64,000 nucleotides of DNA from Paenibacillus_AB sp036577625 (GCF_036577625.1 NZ_JARBDC010000088.1:202417-266416); one strand, 5' to 3'. Shown: positions 44,673 to 53,611, numbered from the stretch's first letter. Notes: generated from the sequence alone by a model not told the origin. Numbers and translations: made by a program.

Positions 44673-45863
44673 TCAAAACTTGCCTTTGCGCAGCACGAGC
44701 GGAATGCCTCCGATCATGAACAAATAGCGCAGGTCGATCAACTTTTTCATCATCGCGGCTTTGCGGCCGGTCATTTTTTTGCCGTACACGATGCCGATCG
44801 CCTCGCCTTTGCCGAGCGACGCGACGACACCTTTATGATCGTATTTGAACTCGCGCAGCGGCTCGCCGCGAATCGTCGCCACCAAGTTGCGGGCGCACGC
44901 GATCCCTTGCTGCATCGCCAGCTGGGCGGTCGGCGGATACGGCTTGCCCTGCTCGTTCATGACGAGCGAGCAGTCGCCGACGACATAGACGTTTTCGTGC
45001 TGCGTCGTCCGCAAATACGGATCGACCTTCACGCGGCCCCGCATCGCCTCGAAGCCGGCCTGCTCGACGAGCCGGTTGCCGCGGATGCCGCCCGTCCATA
45101 CGATCGTCGTCGACTTGATCGTTTCCCCGGTCGCGAGCTGAACTCCGCCGGGCGTGCATTCCTTGATCGCCGTGCCGATTTTGAACGTTACGCCTTTGTC
45201 CGTCAGCACCCGCATCGCGTATTCGACGAGTTCGGGATCGAAGCCGGGCAGCGCGGTCGGCGCCGCTTCGATATTGACGATGCCGACCAGCTTCGGATCG
45301 ACGTCGAACTGCTTGCACAGCTTCGGGATGCGGTCGGCCAGCTCGCCGACGAACTCGATGCCGGTAAAGCCCGCCCCGCCGACGATGAACGTCAAGTAGT
45401 CCTTACGGTGCGGCTCTCGTTTGAACTTGGCGAATTGATATTCGATATGCTCGCGGATGAGCCGGACGCTGTTGATGCTGCGAATGTTCAGCGCATACTG
45501 CTGCAGGCCGGGAATGCCGAACGTCTCCGCTTCGCCGCCGAGGCCGATGACCAAATAGTCGAACGACAGCGTTCCGTCTTCGAGAATGACTTTTTTCTCG
45601 TTCGGCTTGATTTGGACGACGGTCGATTTGACGAAATCGATTTTGAATTCGTCGATCAGCTTCGCGATATGGATTCTCGCGTTTTCCGGATCGTCCGTTC
45701 CGGCCGCCGGCATATGCAGGTGCGTCGTTATATAATGATAGTCGTGCTTGTTCACCAGCGTTACGTTCGCCTCGTTATACCCGAGCTCCTTCTGCAGCCT
45801 TAGAGCGGTCAGCACGCCGCCGTAGCCGGCGCCCAATATGACGATTCGTGGAACTGTACTCAT
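44673..45863 (-). CDS. Type II NADH dehydrogenase (NDH-2)
   Basis: A 396-residue flavoprotein: FAD-binding IVILGAGYGGVLTALRLQ at residues 7-24, the NADH-binding FIVGGAGFTGIEFVGELADR, and a C-terminal FAD segment with VYVVGDCSLVMNEQGKPYPP. The C-terminal amphipathic region should attach it to the inner face of the membrane, where it passes electrons from NADH to menaquinone without pumping protons. AAAGGA precedes the ATG by seven bases. It is close to Bacillus YumB and, like it, adjoins a ferredoxin-NADP reductase gene. A Rex-like box lies upstream. Confidence 0.9.
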   Translation of the reverse strand: MSTVPRIVILGAGYGGVLTALRLQKELGYNEANVTLVNKHDYHYITTHLHMPAAGTDDPENARIHIAKLIDEFKIDFVKSTVVQIKPNEKKVILEDGTLSFDYLVIGLGGEAETFGIPGLQQYALNIRSINSVRLIREHIEYQFAKFKREPHRKDYLTFIVGGAGFTGIEFVGELADRIPKLCKQFDVDPKLVGIVNIEAAPTALPGFDPELVEYAMRVLTDKGVTFKIGTAIKECTPGGVQLATGETIKSTTIVWTGGIRGNRLVEQAGFEAMRGRVKVDPYLRTTQHENVYVVGDCSLVMNEQGKPYPPTAQLAMQQGIACARNLVATIRGEPLREFKYDHKGVVASLGKGEAIGIVYGKKMTGRKAAMMKKLIDLRYLFMIGGIPLVLRKGKF

Positions 45864-45909
45864 CTCTGATCCTTTCCGTATCCGGTTCGGTATTCGTTCT
45901 CTCTCTATG

Positions 45910-45927
45910 TTGTGAAAAAAAACACAA
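45910..45927. promoter_or_regulatory. Rex-like redox operator
   Basis: TTGTGAAAAAAAACACAA is a near-palindrome matching the Rex consensus (TTGTGAA, four bases, TTCACAA) apart from a few inner positions. It lies 47 bases upstream of the NADH dehydrogenase start. Rex represses ndh in Bacillus subtilis, which supports the call. Confidence 0.6.
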
Positions 45928-46179
45928 CCTATTTTGCGTCAAAACTCCGCCTTTCGCCCGGGAAGCCGTTCGCTCCGGACGAAACGTGTCGACGGATCGC
46001 TTCAAATAGAATGCAGAAAAGCGATGATATCAAGAGCAATCATATATCTTCCCCTATGAAAATTCAAGCGACAAACTGTCTAAAATTTGTCGTTATTTGT
46101 GACAATTTCGCTTTCTTTCGCATAGGCGGACGATTATAATAGTAAGGTGTGGTATAACCATTTGGAGGTGTCTTTTTTC

Positions 46180-47187
46180 GTGTCAGTGCCAGTACAGGAG
46201 CAGGGTCAAGACTTGACGGACATCATCATCATTGGCGGTGGACCTGCCGGGATGTTTGCGGCGTTTTACGCAGGAATGCGCCAAGCCTCCGTGAAAATAA
46301 TCGAAAGCATGCCTCAATTGGGCGGACAGCTTGCAGCGCTCTATCCTGAAAAATATATTTATGACGTAGCCGGCTTTCCGAAAGTAACCGCTCAGGAGCT
46401 CGTCAACCGGTTGAACGAGCAAATGAGCCATTTTCCGGTCGACGTGCGGCTCGAAGAAAAAGTGCTGAAGGTGACCAAAAAGGACGAGCGTTTGTTCGAG
46501 GTCGCAACCGACGCGGGCGTCCATCATGCGAAGGCGGTCATCATTACGGCCGGCGTCGGCGCATTCGAGCCGCGCAAGCTGGAGCTGCCGGAGGCGGCTC
46601 GGTACGAGAAAAAAAACTTGCACTATTTCGTCAGCGACCTGAACAAATTCGCCGGACAAAAGGTGCTGATCAGCGGCGGAGGCGACTCCGCGGTCGACTG
46701 GGCGCTCATGCTCGAGCCGATCGCCGAGCAGGTGACGCTCATTCATCGCCGCGATAAATTCCGCGCCCACGAGCACAGCGTAGAGCTGCTCATGAAGTCG
46801 AAGGTCAACGTCGTGACGCCGAAAGAAATCGTCAAGCTGAGCGGCGCGGACCGGATCGAAACGGTTTCGATCAAGGACATCAAGTCCGGCGAAATCGAGG
46901 AAATCGCCATCGACGCCGTAATCGTCAATTTCGGCTTCGTTTCCTCGATCGGCCCGATCGCCGAATGGGGGCTCGATATCGACGGCGGATCGATCGTCGT
47001 CGACTCCCGGCAGGAAACGTCGATTCCCGGCATTTTCGCCGCCGGCGACATTACGACGTATCCCGGCAAGCTGAAGCTGATCGCCGTCGGCTTCGGGGAA
47101 GCGCCGACCGCCATCAACAACGCGAAAGTGTATATCGATCCGGACGCGAAGCTTTCGCCGGGTCACAGCAGCAACATGAAATTTTGA
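46180..47187 (+). CDS. Ferredoxin--NADP reductase (thioredoxin-reductase-like type)
   Basis: A 335-residue flavoprotein. The FAD-binding IIIIGGGPAGMFAAFYAG lies at about residues 16-33; then come MPQLGGQLAALYPEKYIYDV, NADPH-binding SGGGDSAVDWALML and the C-terminal GIFAAGDITTYPGKLKLI. It lacks the CxxC pair of thioredoxin reductase, as expected for YumC-type ferredoxin/flavodoxin reductases. I start at the GTG at 46180 because GGAGGTG lies nine bases upstream; an earlier in-frame GTG (46147) lacks one. An inverted TTGTC/GACAA pair (about 46082-46107) lies in its promoter region, which is divergent from ndh. A terminator follows. Confidence 0.9.
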   Translation: MSVPVQEQGQDLTDIIIIGGGPAGMFAAFYAGMRQASVKIIESMPQLGGQLAALYPEKYIYDVAGFPKVTAQELVNRLNEQMSHFPVDVRLEEKVLKVTKKDERLFEVATDAGVHHAKAVIITAGVGAFEPRKLELPEAARYEKKNLHYFVSDLNKFAGQKVLISGGGDSAVDWALMLEPIAEQVTLIHRRDKFRAHEHSVELLMKSKVNVVTPKEIVKLSGADRIETVSIKDIKSGEIEEIAIDAVIVNFGFVSSIGPIAEWGLDIDGGSIVVDSRQETSIPGIFAAGDITTYPGKLKLIAVGFGEAPTAINNAKVYIDPDAKLSPGHSSNMKF

Positions 47188-47203
47188 CCCGATCAAAGGT
47201 AAA

Positions 47204-47236
47204 GGTACTCCGCGGCGCAGGCGGAGTACCTTTTTT
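47204..47236 (+). terminator. Rho-independent terminator of the reductase gene
   Basis: GGTACTCCGC and GCGGAGTACC form a 10-bp stem with a seven-base loop, followed by six T residues. Confidence 0.92.
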
Positions 47237-47331
47237 CGTTCGTCCGGGCGTCCGCCCGCGAATTCCGGCGTCCGCCGCGGGGCAAGATAGCGGTAATATC
47301 CGCTTCATCGCAAAGGAGGAAACGTTTCGTC

Positions 47332-47583
47332 GTGTCCTATATCTGCTTATACTGCAACGGAATGCGCGCGCTGGACCGAAGCTGCCCGCAATGCGGCGAA
47401 GGGCTCGTCGACGCCGGTCGTCTCGACGACTATTCCGGCCCTTATTCGCCGTACCGTCCGATCGACGACAGCAAGCTGACGAACGGCTATCCGGACTTGG
47501 CCGAGCATTTGTGCGTGCACCAGACGTATTGTCCCGATTGCGGGTATTCGGACGTCATCCCGCTCAAAGAATCGACGCAATAG
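47332..47583 (+). CDS. Small zinc-ribbon-like protein of unknown function
   Basis: An 83-residue protein from a GTG with GGAGGAA upstream. Cysteine pairs CLYC (5-8), CPQC (18-21) and CPDC near the C-terminus suggest one or two zinc sites. The middle is acidic and rich in Tyr/Pro (DDYSGPYSPYRPIDD). I do not recognise a named family; similar small Cys-rich proteins are common in Paenibacillaceae. It stands alone, with its 3' end facing an ABC permease gene. Confidence 0.65.
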   Translation: MSYICLYCNGMRALDRSCPQCGEGLVDAGRLDDYSGPYSPYRPIDDSKLTNGYPDLAEHLCVHQTYCPDCGYSDVIPLKESTQ

Positions 47584-47644
47584 ACGGCGGTCGGTCCGCT
47601 TCGCGGCATAACCGGCCCAACCGTGACAACGGGCCGGCAGCCCG

Positions 47645-48787
47645 TCAGCTTGCCGCCGTGCGCAGAAAGCCCGGCAGCCGGAAGAAGGCGAGCGCCAGTC
47701 CGGCGAGCCCGAACGTCAGCAGGACGACGACCCCGCCGGCCACGTCGGCGATATGGGCGTTGTGCGCGATTACGTTCACGAGCGAATGCTGCGCCCAATA
47801 CTGCGGAGTGAAATGGCCGATCGTCTGCACGAATTGCGGCAACATGTACGAAGGCACCCACAGACCTCCGAGCATCGCGCCGCCCATCGAGATAAGCTGC
47901 GTGACGACCATCGCCGCCCCTTCGCCCGGCATGACGAACGACAGCCCGAGCCCGAGCCCGGTGCCGGCGACGCTGAGCGCGGCCACGATGAGGGCGAGCG
48001 CCGACAAATCGCCCAGATTCAAGTCGTAGACGAGATGACCGAACGCGAACAACACGGCGCACTGCGCGACGACCGTCAGCGCGAACGGAATCCACATGCC
48101 GATCAAGTAATGGAGCGGCTTTATGCTCGTGCTGCGGATGCGCGACAGCAAGCCCGTCTTCTTCTCCTCGAAAAACCGCCGCGACATCGTGATCATGATG
48201 AAGAAGACGAACATGACGGTCATGCCCGGAACGACTTGATCGACATAGTTGAACCGGTCGGACGCCGTCGACACGTTTTCGATTCGGATCGGCGAAGCGA
48301 GCGTCCGCTCCGCTTCCGCTTGCGATTGTCCCATCGAAGCGAGCGCGCCGGCCAGCTTCTGCTCGCGGTAGCCGTTCGAAATGCCGTTCAAAATCGCCTC
48401 GATCGGCGCGAGCGACGCCGCGGCCGCCGGATCCCGGTACAGCTTCACGTCGGCCGGCACACCCTGCTTCATCGCCGCCTCGAACCCGCTCGGAATGACG
48501 AGCAGGGCGGAAAATTGGCCCTGCCCGATTTTGCCGATTTGCTCGTCCAGCTCGGACGCGTCCGCCGCTTTCACATCGATAATTTGCCCGGCCCGCTCCA
48601 GAAACGACCTCGACGCTTCCGTCCCGTCCTGATCGACGACTCTTAACGTGATGCCGCCCGAATCGCCCGTGCCTCCGAACACGGACCCGAACATGACGAT
48701 GAACAGCACCGGCATAAGCAGCAGAAACAAAAAGCTGCGCTTGTCTTTGCGGATCAGCTTCAATTCCTTCAAAATGATCGCTTTCAT
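47645..48787 (-). CDS. ABC-2 type exporter permease (drug/peptide export)
   Basis: A 380-residue membrane protein: one N-terminal helix (LFLLLMPVLFIVMFGSVFGG), a large extracytoplasmic domain (about 45-200) and five C-terminal helices, as in the YhgE/linearmycin-exporter type of ABC-2 permease. I start at the ATG at 48785-48787 (MKAIILKELKLIRKD), which has GGAG eight bases upstream. It is 38 bases after its ATPase gene. The substrate is not indicated. Confidence 0.87.
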   Translation of the reverse strand: MKAIILKELKLIRKDKRSFLFLLLMPVLFIVMFGSVFGGTGDSGGITLRVVDQDGTEASRSFLERAGQIIDVKAADASELDEQIGKIGQGQFSALLVIPSGFEAAMKQGVPADVKLYRDPAAAASLAPIEAILNGISNGYREQKLAGALASMGQSQAEAERTLASPIRIENVSTASDRFNYVDQVVPGMTVMFVFFIMITMSRRFFEEKKTGLLSRIRSTSIKPLHYLIGMWIPFALTVVAQCAVLFAFGHLVYDLNLGDLSALALIVAALSVAGTGLGLGLSFVMPGEGAAMVVTQLISMGGAMLGGLWVPSYMLPQFVQTIGHFTPQYWAQHSLVNVIAHNAHIADVAGGVVVLLTFGLAGLALAFFRLPGFLRTAAS

Positions 48788-48825
48788 CGCTTCGTTCTCC
48801 TCTCTCATCCGTTGTCGAGCGGCTT

Positions 48826-49791
48826 TCAATCGCGCAGGGCGGTGCCCGTTACCGTCAAAAAGACGTTTTCGAGCGACGGTCTGACGACCTCGAGCTGCTT
48901 CAAGTCCCAGCGTTGCTCCGCCGCCGCTTGCAGCAGCCGCTGCATGACGGCGCCGACCTGCTCGGTTTCCAGCAGCCAGCCGGAGCCTTCCTTCTTCGCC
49001 CGGCCGACGCCGGGGCATTGCGGCGGTTCGGTCATGCCCGCCGCCTCCACGTAAACCGCCCTGCGCCCGTACGTTTCCAGCAGCTCGCCGAGCGGGCCGC
49101 TCGCCTTGACCGTCCCCCGGTCCATGATGGCGATCTCGTCGCACAGCGCCTCCACTTCCTCCATGTAGTGGGTGGAATACAGGATGGCGACCCCTTCCTC
49201 GTTCAGTTCGCGTATCATCTCGAATATATGGTTGCGCGACTGCGGATCGATGCCGACGGTCGGTTCGTCCAGGATGAGCAGCTTCGGCCGGTGCAGCAGC
49301 GCCGCCGCGATGTTGATTCTCCGCTTCATGCCGCCGGAAAACGTTTCGACCGCGTCGCCCGCCCGGTCGGTCAGGCCGGTTTTGTCCAGCACCTCGCGGA
49401 TGCGGTGCTTCAGCTCGATCCCGCGGACGCCGTACGCTTCGCCGAAAAACAGCAAATTGTCGTAGGCGCTCAGCTTTTCGTACAGCGTAATGTCCTGCGG
49501 CACGTAACCGATAAAACGGGCGACTTCGCCGATCTCGTTCGTCACGTCGCGGCCGAGCAGCTTGACGGTGCCGCTGTCGGCTTTGACGATGCCTGTCAAT
49601 ATTTTCATCGTCGTCGACTTGCCGGCTCCGTTCGGTCCGAGAAAACCGAACGACGCGCCCGCTTTGAGCGAAAACGTCGCTTGCCGCAGCGCTTGCTTTT
49701 TGCCGTACGATTTGCTTAGCCCCGACACTTCCAGCAGCGGTTCGTCGCCGGCGGTCGACGCGAGACTAGTTTTCGTGAGCAAGCTGTTCAT
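48826..49791 (-). CDS. ABC transporter ATP-binding protein (exporter type)
   Basis: A 321-residue ATPase: Walker A GPNGAGKST, signature TFSGGMKRRINIA, Walker B LLILDEPTVGID and switch His in YSTHYMEEVEALC. The C-terminal extension of about 100 residues is typical of drug-export ATPases. I start at the ATG at 49789-49791 (MNSLLTKTS) because GGGAGGG lies nine bases upstream. It is first in a two-gene unit with the downstream permease, and 64 bases after the YtrA-type unit. Confidence 0.92.
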   Translation of the reverse strand: MNSLLTKTSLASTAGDEPLLEVSGLSKSYGKKQALRQATFSLKAGASFGFLGPNGAGKSTTMKILTGIVKADSGTVKLLGRDVTNEIGEVARFIGYVPQDITLYEKLSAYDNLLFFGEAYGVRGIELKHRIREVLDKTGLTDRAGDAVETFSGGMKRRINIAAALLHRPKLLILDEPTVGIDPQSRNHIFEMIRELNEEGVAILYSTHYMEEVEALCDEIAIMDRGTVKASGPLGELLETYGRRAVYVEAAGMTEPPQCPGVGRAKKEGSGWLLETEQVGAVMQRLLQAAAEQRWDLKQLEVVRPSLENVFLTVTGTALRD

Positions 49792-49855
49792 ATCGTAATC
49801 CCTCCCGAATATTCGCGTTGCACGATGCATGCTGCGATTCGGCCTTCGCAGGCCG

Positions 49856-50641
49856 CTACACCCGCAGCTTCCGCTCCAACAAATAGGCGGACAGACGGAC
49901 GACCAAGTAGGCGAGCAGCGCGCCGAACGCCATCATGACGGCGATTTGCCACGGCTGGGACAACAGCGACCGGGCCGTTTCGCCGCCCGTCCGATCATCC
50001 ATGCCGGCAATGTTCAGCCATGCCGTCGACATCGAAAACAGCGTTCCGCCTCCGCCCATAAAGACGACCCACAATATCGGCGTAATCGGGCGGATCGCCG
50101 TATACTGCGCCGTAGCCGTAAACAAGCCGAGCGCCATAATAAGCGGGCTGAAGCCGAGCAAGGCGGCGAGCCAGCGGAGCCCCGTCGCCATAAACGCGCC
50201 GACGTCCGCGAACGTGTACGTTTCGAGCGCTAGCGCGATAATCGAGGCGTACAGAGCGGCGAAGACGAGCACGCCCGCCCAGACGAGAAGCACGCGCGCC
50301 ATGCCGGCGGCCCATTTGGCGCCGACCAGCCACAGGCGCGGATACGGCAGCGTCAGCCACCAGCCGTACGTGTCGTTCTCCCATTCCCTTCGAAAATGGC
50401 CGAAGCCGAAAAAGAAAATAAAGTAGGGCAATCCGAAGGTGGCGAACCATAGCCGGTCCAGCTGTTTCGTATCGACGATCGCAAAATAGGTCGTGATGCC
50501 GAGCGCGGCGGCCAAAACAACCGCGACGTACACGATCCTCCAAAACTTGGGGAACGGGGTGCGGGCGGCTTTCCGCCAGCTCCCCTTTTGCTTCAATTCA
50601 TGGCGCACGAGCGCCCAAAATGTCGCGGATGGCGCGTTCAA
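49856..50641 (-). CDS. ABC transporter membrane protein (ytr-like operon)
   Basis: A 261-residue protein with six hydrophobic helices. The start is a TTG at 50639-50641 with AAAGGAG upstream; it overlaps the ATPase stop codon by four bases (TTGA), which decides this start over the upstream GTG. It begins MNAPSATFWALVRHELKQKG. It pairs with the ATPase encoded before it as an exporter or stress-response transporter. I do not recognise a substrate. Confidence 0.8.
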   Translation of the reverse strand: MNAPSATFWALVRHELKQKGSWRKAARTPFPKFWRIVYVAVVLAAALGITTYFAIVDTKQLDRLWFATFGLPYFIFFFGFGHFRREWENDTYGWWLTLPYPRLWLVGAKWAAGMARVLLVWAGVLVFAALYASIIALALETYTFADVGAFMATGLRWLAALLGFSPLIMALGLFTATAQYTAIRPITPILWVVFMGGGGTLFSMSTAWLNIAGMDDRTGGETARSLLSQPWQIAVMMAFGALLAYLVVRLSAYLLERKLRV

Positions 50642-51351
50642 CGTCTCCACTCCTTTTTGTACAAAGTGCGAAATACGTTTTGCAGCGAGCCGTATTCGGC
50701 CCGCAAATCGTCCGTCTCGCCCGACCAGATCGCCCGGCCGTTCTCCATCATGACGGTATAGTCGAACAGCCCTTCGACCTCCTGAATGTCGTGCGTGCTG
50801 ATCAGCATCGTCCGGCCGCGGTTTTCCAAATGATCGATAATGCCGGAGACGATCGCTTCCCGCGAGATGACGTCGATGCCGGCGAACGGCTCGTCGAGGA
50901 TGATGAGCGGCACGTCGCGCGAAATGCACAAAATGAGCGCCACCCGCGCCTCCTGGCCGCGGCTCATGCCGGCGATCTTCATCTCCGGATCGATGTCCAT
51001 CCATTCCGCGAACCGGATCGCCGTCTCTTTGTCGAATCCCGGCAAAAACGAATGTCCCCATTCGATCGCCTGCTGTACCGTATGGCTCGGATACCAGCGG
51101 GCGCGGTCGGGCATGTAGGCGATCGCTTCGTTCGTTTTCCAGCCCGGCCTGCCGCCGAGCACCTCGATGCGCCCTCCGTCCGGCTCGACGAGCCCGGTCA
51201 TGGCGCGAAACAAGGTCGACTTGCCGCAGCCGTTCGGCCCGAGAATGCCGACGATCCGGCCGGACGGAATGACGACGTCCAGCCCGCCGAGCGCGACTTT
51301 TTTGCCGTACCGCTTCGTTACGTTTTCGCATACGACGACAGGCTGCGTCAT
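50638..51351 (-). CDS. ABC transporter ATP-binding protein (YtrB-like)
   Basis: A 237-residue ATPase: Walker A GPNGCGKST, signature GMSRGQEARVALI, Walker B LIILDEPFAGID and switch His in ISTHDIQEVEGL. The ATG at 51349-51351 overlaps the GntR stop by four bases (ATGA). It is the second gene of a regulator-ATPase-permease operon, like ytrA-ytrB of Bacillus subtilis, which responds to cell-wall antibiotics. Confidence 0.92.
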   Translation of the reverse strand: MTQPVVVCENVTKRYGKKVALGGLDVVIPSGRIVGILGPNGCGKSTLFRAMTGLVEPDGGRIEVLGGRPGWKTNEAIAYMPDRARWYPSHTVQQAIEWGHSFLPGFDKETAIRFAEWMDIDPEMKIAGMSRGQEARVALILCISRDVPLIILDEPFAGIDVISREAIVSGIIDHLENRGRTMLISTHDIQEVEGLFDYTVMMENGRAIWSGETDDLRAEYGSLQNVFRTLYKKEWRR

Positions 51352-51755
51352 GGATTCGTCCCTCCTTCGGCTTCGGCCGATTTTTGCCTCACGTACCGTT
51401 CGATATCTTCCCAAGTCAGTCCCAAGCTTTCCATTTGCGACAAAAACGACTCGATATATTGCGACGCGAACTCCGTCCGGAACGTTTGCACCCGCTCGGG
51501 CGACGACGTGACGAACGTTCCTTGCCCCCGCCGTTTTTCCGTCAAGCCGTCCCGCTCCAGCTCCTGATAGGCGCGCATGACCGTATTCGGATTCATCCGC
51601 AGCTCCTGGGCCAGCTCGCGCACCGATGGCATTTTGTCTCCCAAGCCGATTTCTCCTTTCGCGATGGCGCTTCGCACCTGATCGAGTATTTGTTCGTATA
51701 GAGGCTGGCTGAAGTCGATCTGAAATCGGAGCGAGCCAACCCGCTGCCCTGTCAT
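51348..51755 (-). CDS. GntR-family regulator, YtrA type
   Basis: A 135-residue regulator: winged HTH (about 10-75, with YEQILDQVRSAIAKGEIGLG and SVRELAQELRMNPNTVMRAY) and a short C-terminal dimerisation helix, the YtrA subfamily arrangement. GGAGGAA lies upstream of the ATG. It leads the ABC operon and probably represses it by binding the palindrome at 51822-51848. Confidence 0.93.
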   Translation of the reverse strand: MTGQRVGSLRFQIDFSQPLYEQILDQVRSAIAKGEIGLGDKMPSVRELAQELRMNPNTVMRAYQELERDGLTEKRRGQGTFVTSSPERVQTFRTEFASQYIESFLSQMESLGLTWEDIERYVRQKSAEAEGGTNP

Positions 51756-51821
51756 AGGCGTTCCTCCCGTCTATCCCGATTGCGGCCGCAATCGTTCCGA
51801 GGCAATTGTTTGATTCGATCT

Positions 51822-51855
51822 AAGTGTATTATATCACTTAATACACTTAATGCAA
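51822..51855 (-). promoter_or_regulatory. Promoter and palindromic operator of the GntR-ABC operon
   Basis: Perfect 10-bp arms AAGTGTATTA and TAATACACTT flank a seven-base centre (51822-51848). On the minus strand TTGCAT (plus 51850-51855), a 16-base spacer and TATAAT (plus 51828-51833) form a promoter whose -10 lies inside the palindrome, an ideal autorepression site. Confidence 0.75.
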
Positions 51856-51913
51856 GTGGCAGTTTCATCATGGACGTTCGCCGCGATCGAATGATGCGGG
51901 ATTGCCGCGAATC

Positions 51914-51922
51914 TGGTATGAT
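51914..51922 (+). promoter_or_regulatory. Extended -10 promoter of the queuosine-precursor transporter
   Basis: TGGTATGAT gives an extended -10 element. The -35 is weak. Transcription would start near 51929, just upstream of the riboswitch. Confidence 0.4.
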
Positions 51923-51945
51923 GGCTCAGTCGGATATGCGTCCGG

Positions 51946-51986
51946 CCGCGGTTCGAAACCATCCCGCGCTACCAAAACTATGGAGG
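51946..51986 (+). promoter_or_regulatory. preQ1-I riboswitch
   Basis: CGCGG (51947-51951) pairs with CCGCG (51964-51968) as stem P1. It is followed by the conserved GGTTC loop, CATCCC, then an A-rich tail ACCAAAACTATGGAGG that can form the pseudoknot. The tail includes the ribosome-binding site GGAGG (51982-51986), so bound preQ1 would hide it and stop translation. The gene downstream is a queuosine-precursor transporter, which fits. Confidence 0.75.
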
Positions 51987-51994
51987 TCCGCACC

Positions 51995-52714
51995 ATGTTC
52001 AACTTGATTTGGGGCGTTGCTTTCGTCATCGTTAATTTCTCCCTGTTTCTGCTCTGTTACAAGCTGTTCGGCAAAAAAGGGCTGTACGCGTGGATCGGCT
52101 TCGCCACCGTGCTGGCCAACATTCAGGTGACGAAAACGATCGGCCTGCTCGGCATCGCCATGACGCTCGGCAACACGATCTATACGTCGATCTATATGGC
52201 GACCGACCTGCTGAACGAAAAATACGGCGCCGATGCGGCCAAGCAGGCGGTCTGGTTCGGCTTTTTCAGCCTGCTCGCCTCGACCGTCATGATGCAGATG
52301 ACGCTCGTCTTCGTGCCGCTCGGCGACGAGCTCGCGCAGTCGACCCAGCAGGCGATGGAAACGATATTCGGGCTTATGCCCCGTCTCGCGGCGGGAAGCC
52401 TCTGCGCCTACTTCGTCAGCCAGTTTCTGGACGTTCGCGTCTATTCGTATTTGAAAAGCAAGTTTTCGTCGGCCGGCCAGTTCTGGATTCGGACGAACGG
52501 CAGCACGGCGCTCAGCCAGCTGGTCGATTCGCTCGTGTTCTGCACGATCGCCTTCGCCGGGCTTTATTCGCTATCGGTATGGCTGCAGCTGCTGATCACG
52601 ACGTATTTGTTCAAATTCGTCATTACGGCCGCGGCCACGCCGGTCATGTACATCGCCCGCGGCTTCAGGCATGCGGAGGACGCGGAGCCGGGTACGGACG
52701 GGCGGGCGCGGTAA
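51995..52714 (+). CDS. Queuosine-precursor transporter (VUT/DUF165, YhhQ family)
   Basis: A 239-residue membrane protein with six to seven helices. The family pattern TVLANIQVTKTIGLLG leads to TIYTSIYMATDLLNEKYGAD and ends in QLVDSLVFCTIAFAGL. YhhQ-type proteins import preQ0/preQ1 for tRNA queuosine synthesis. I start at ATG 51995 because GGAGGT lies seven bases upstream. The preQ1-I riboswitch immediately before it supports the function. The 52715-52925 gap has a GGCATTGCC/GGCAATGC inverted pair before a T run, possibly a terminator. Confidence 0.9.
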   Translation: MFNLIWGVAFVIVNFSLFLLCYKLFGKKGLYAWIGFATVLANIQVTKTIGLLGIAMTLGNTIYTSIYMATDLLNEKYGADAAKQAVWFGFFSLLASTVMMQMTLVFVPLGDELAQSTQQAMETIFGLMPRLAAGSLCAYFVSQFLDVRVYSYLKSKFSSAGQFWIRTNGSTALSQLVDSLVFCTIAFAGLYSLSVWLQLLITTYLFKFVITAAATPVMYIARGFRHAEDAEPGTDGRAR

Positions 52715-52925
52715 TGCAGCTAGGACATGAACGTTACGGCATTGCCTTCTAAGGCATATTCGTCGAGTGCCGATATCCGGCTTTGGCGTTTTGTTACGGA
52801 GCGGCAATGCTTTTTTTAACTAATAACCGACAATGCATATCTTTAATAACCATAATGGAAAATGGCGATTCCGGAAGGGTCGCAACGGAATACTTGGCCT
52901 GAACGGAGAGGAAGCATGGCGAGGG

Positions 52926-53468
52926 TTACTTGCTGTACGTTACGACGGTTCCCGCGATCGAGTCGTAAATCGTTTGTCTCCTGGGGTTCCAAAAAGGGCT
53001 TATGACGTACGCGAAAACAAGGACGTAGACCGTCGCGAGCGCCGTATACACGAGCGAGGCGGGCAATTCCGACGGGATGACGATATGCCAGACGGCGAAA
53101 TGGGCGAGCTCCCAAGGAGCCAATTTAAGGGCGGACCGCAGCAGCGACGTTCCGAGCCCGACGGGCCGATCGCGCACGCCCGCGACTGCAATGCCCATCT
53201 TCCTTTTGCCCCATGTCGCGTGCGACTTCGATCCCTCGCATACGGCAAAATAAAGATATACGGGAAGCGTTATGATCAAAAATCCGGAAAGCTCCGCCGT
53301 CAATGGACTCGTCGTGAACAGAGGCTTTATTAACGGCTGCGCCGGAAAGGAAACGACGAACAGCACCGCCAGGTAACCCGCGATCAGAACGTAATCCAAC
53401 AAAAAAGCGACGATGCGGGCTCCGATCGATACGCGTTCGCTGCGCTCCTGCAGCTTGCGTTCCGCCAC
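52926..53468 (-). CDS. RDD-family membrane protein
   Basis: A 180-residue protein with the RDD domain. It begins in a charged segment and RVSIGARIVAFLLDYVLIAG (the Arg/Asp pattern of helix 1), then HATWGKRKMGIAVA and a C-terminal helix. Function in this family is unclear; some members are ion antiporters or accessory proteins. The start is a GTG at 53466-53468 with GGAAGGGG eight bases upstream. The open frame is longer upstream but without protein-like sequence. It lies 143 bases after the amidoligase gene on the same strand. Confidence 0.78.
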   Translation of the reverse strand: MAERKLQERSERVSIGARIVAFLLDYVLIAGYLAVLFVVSFPAQPLIKPLFTTSPLTAELSGFLIITLPVYLYFAVCEGSKSHATWGKRKMGIAVAGVRDRPVGLGTSLLRSALKLAPWELAHFAVWHIVIPSELPASLVYTALATVYVLVFAYVISPFWNPRRQTIYDSIAGTVVTYSK

Positions 53469-53611
53469 TTCCTCATCCCCTTCCGAATCGAACGGTTTGG
53501 ATCGGGACCGCTCCGTCCAGCTGCGGATCAAGGCTGCCGGTCCGAACCGGCAGCCCTTCGAACGGTCCCGCTTTGTTGCAGATCGGGCGGAACCGCGCAC
53601 TCCGCACCCCG

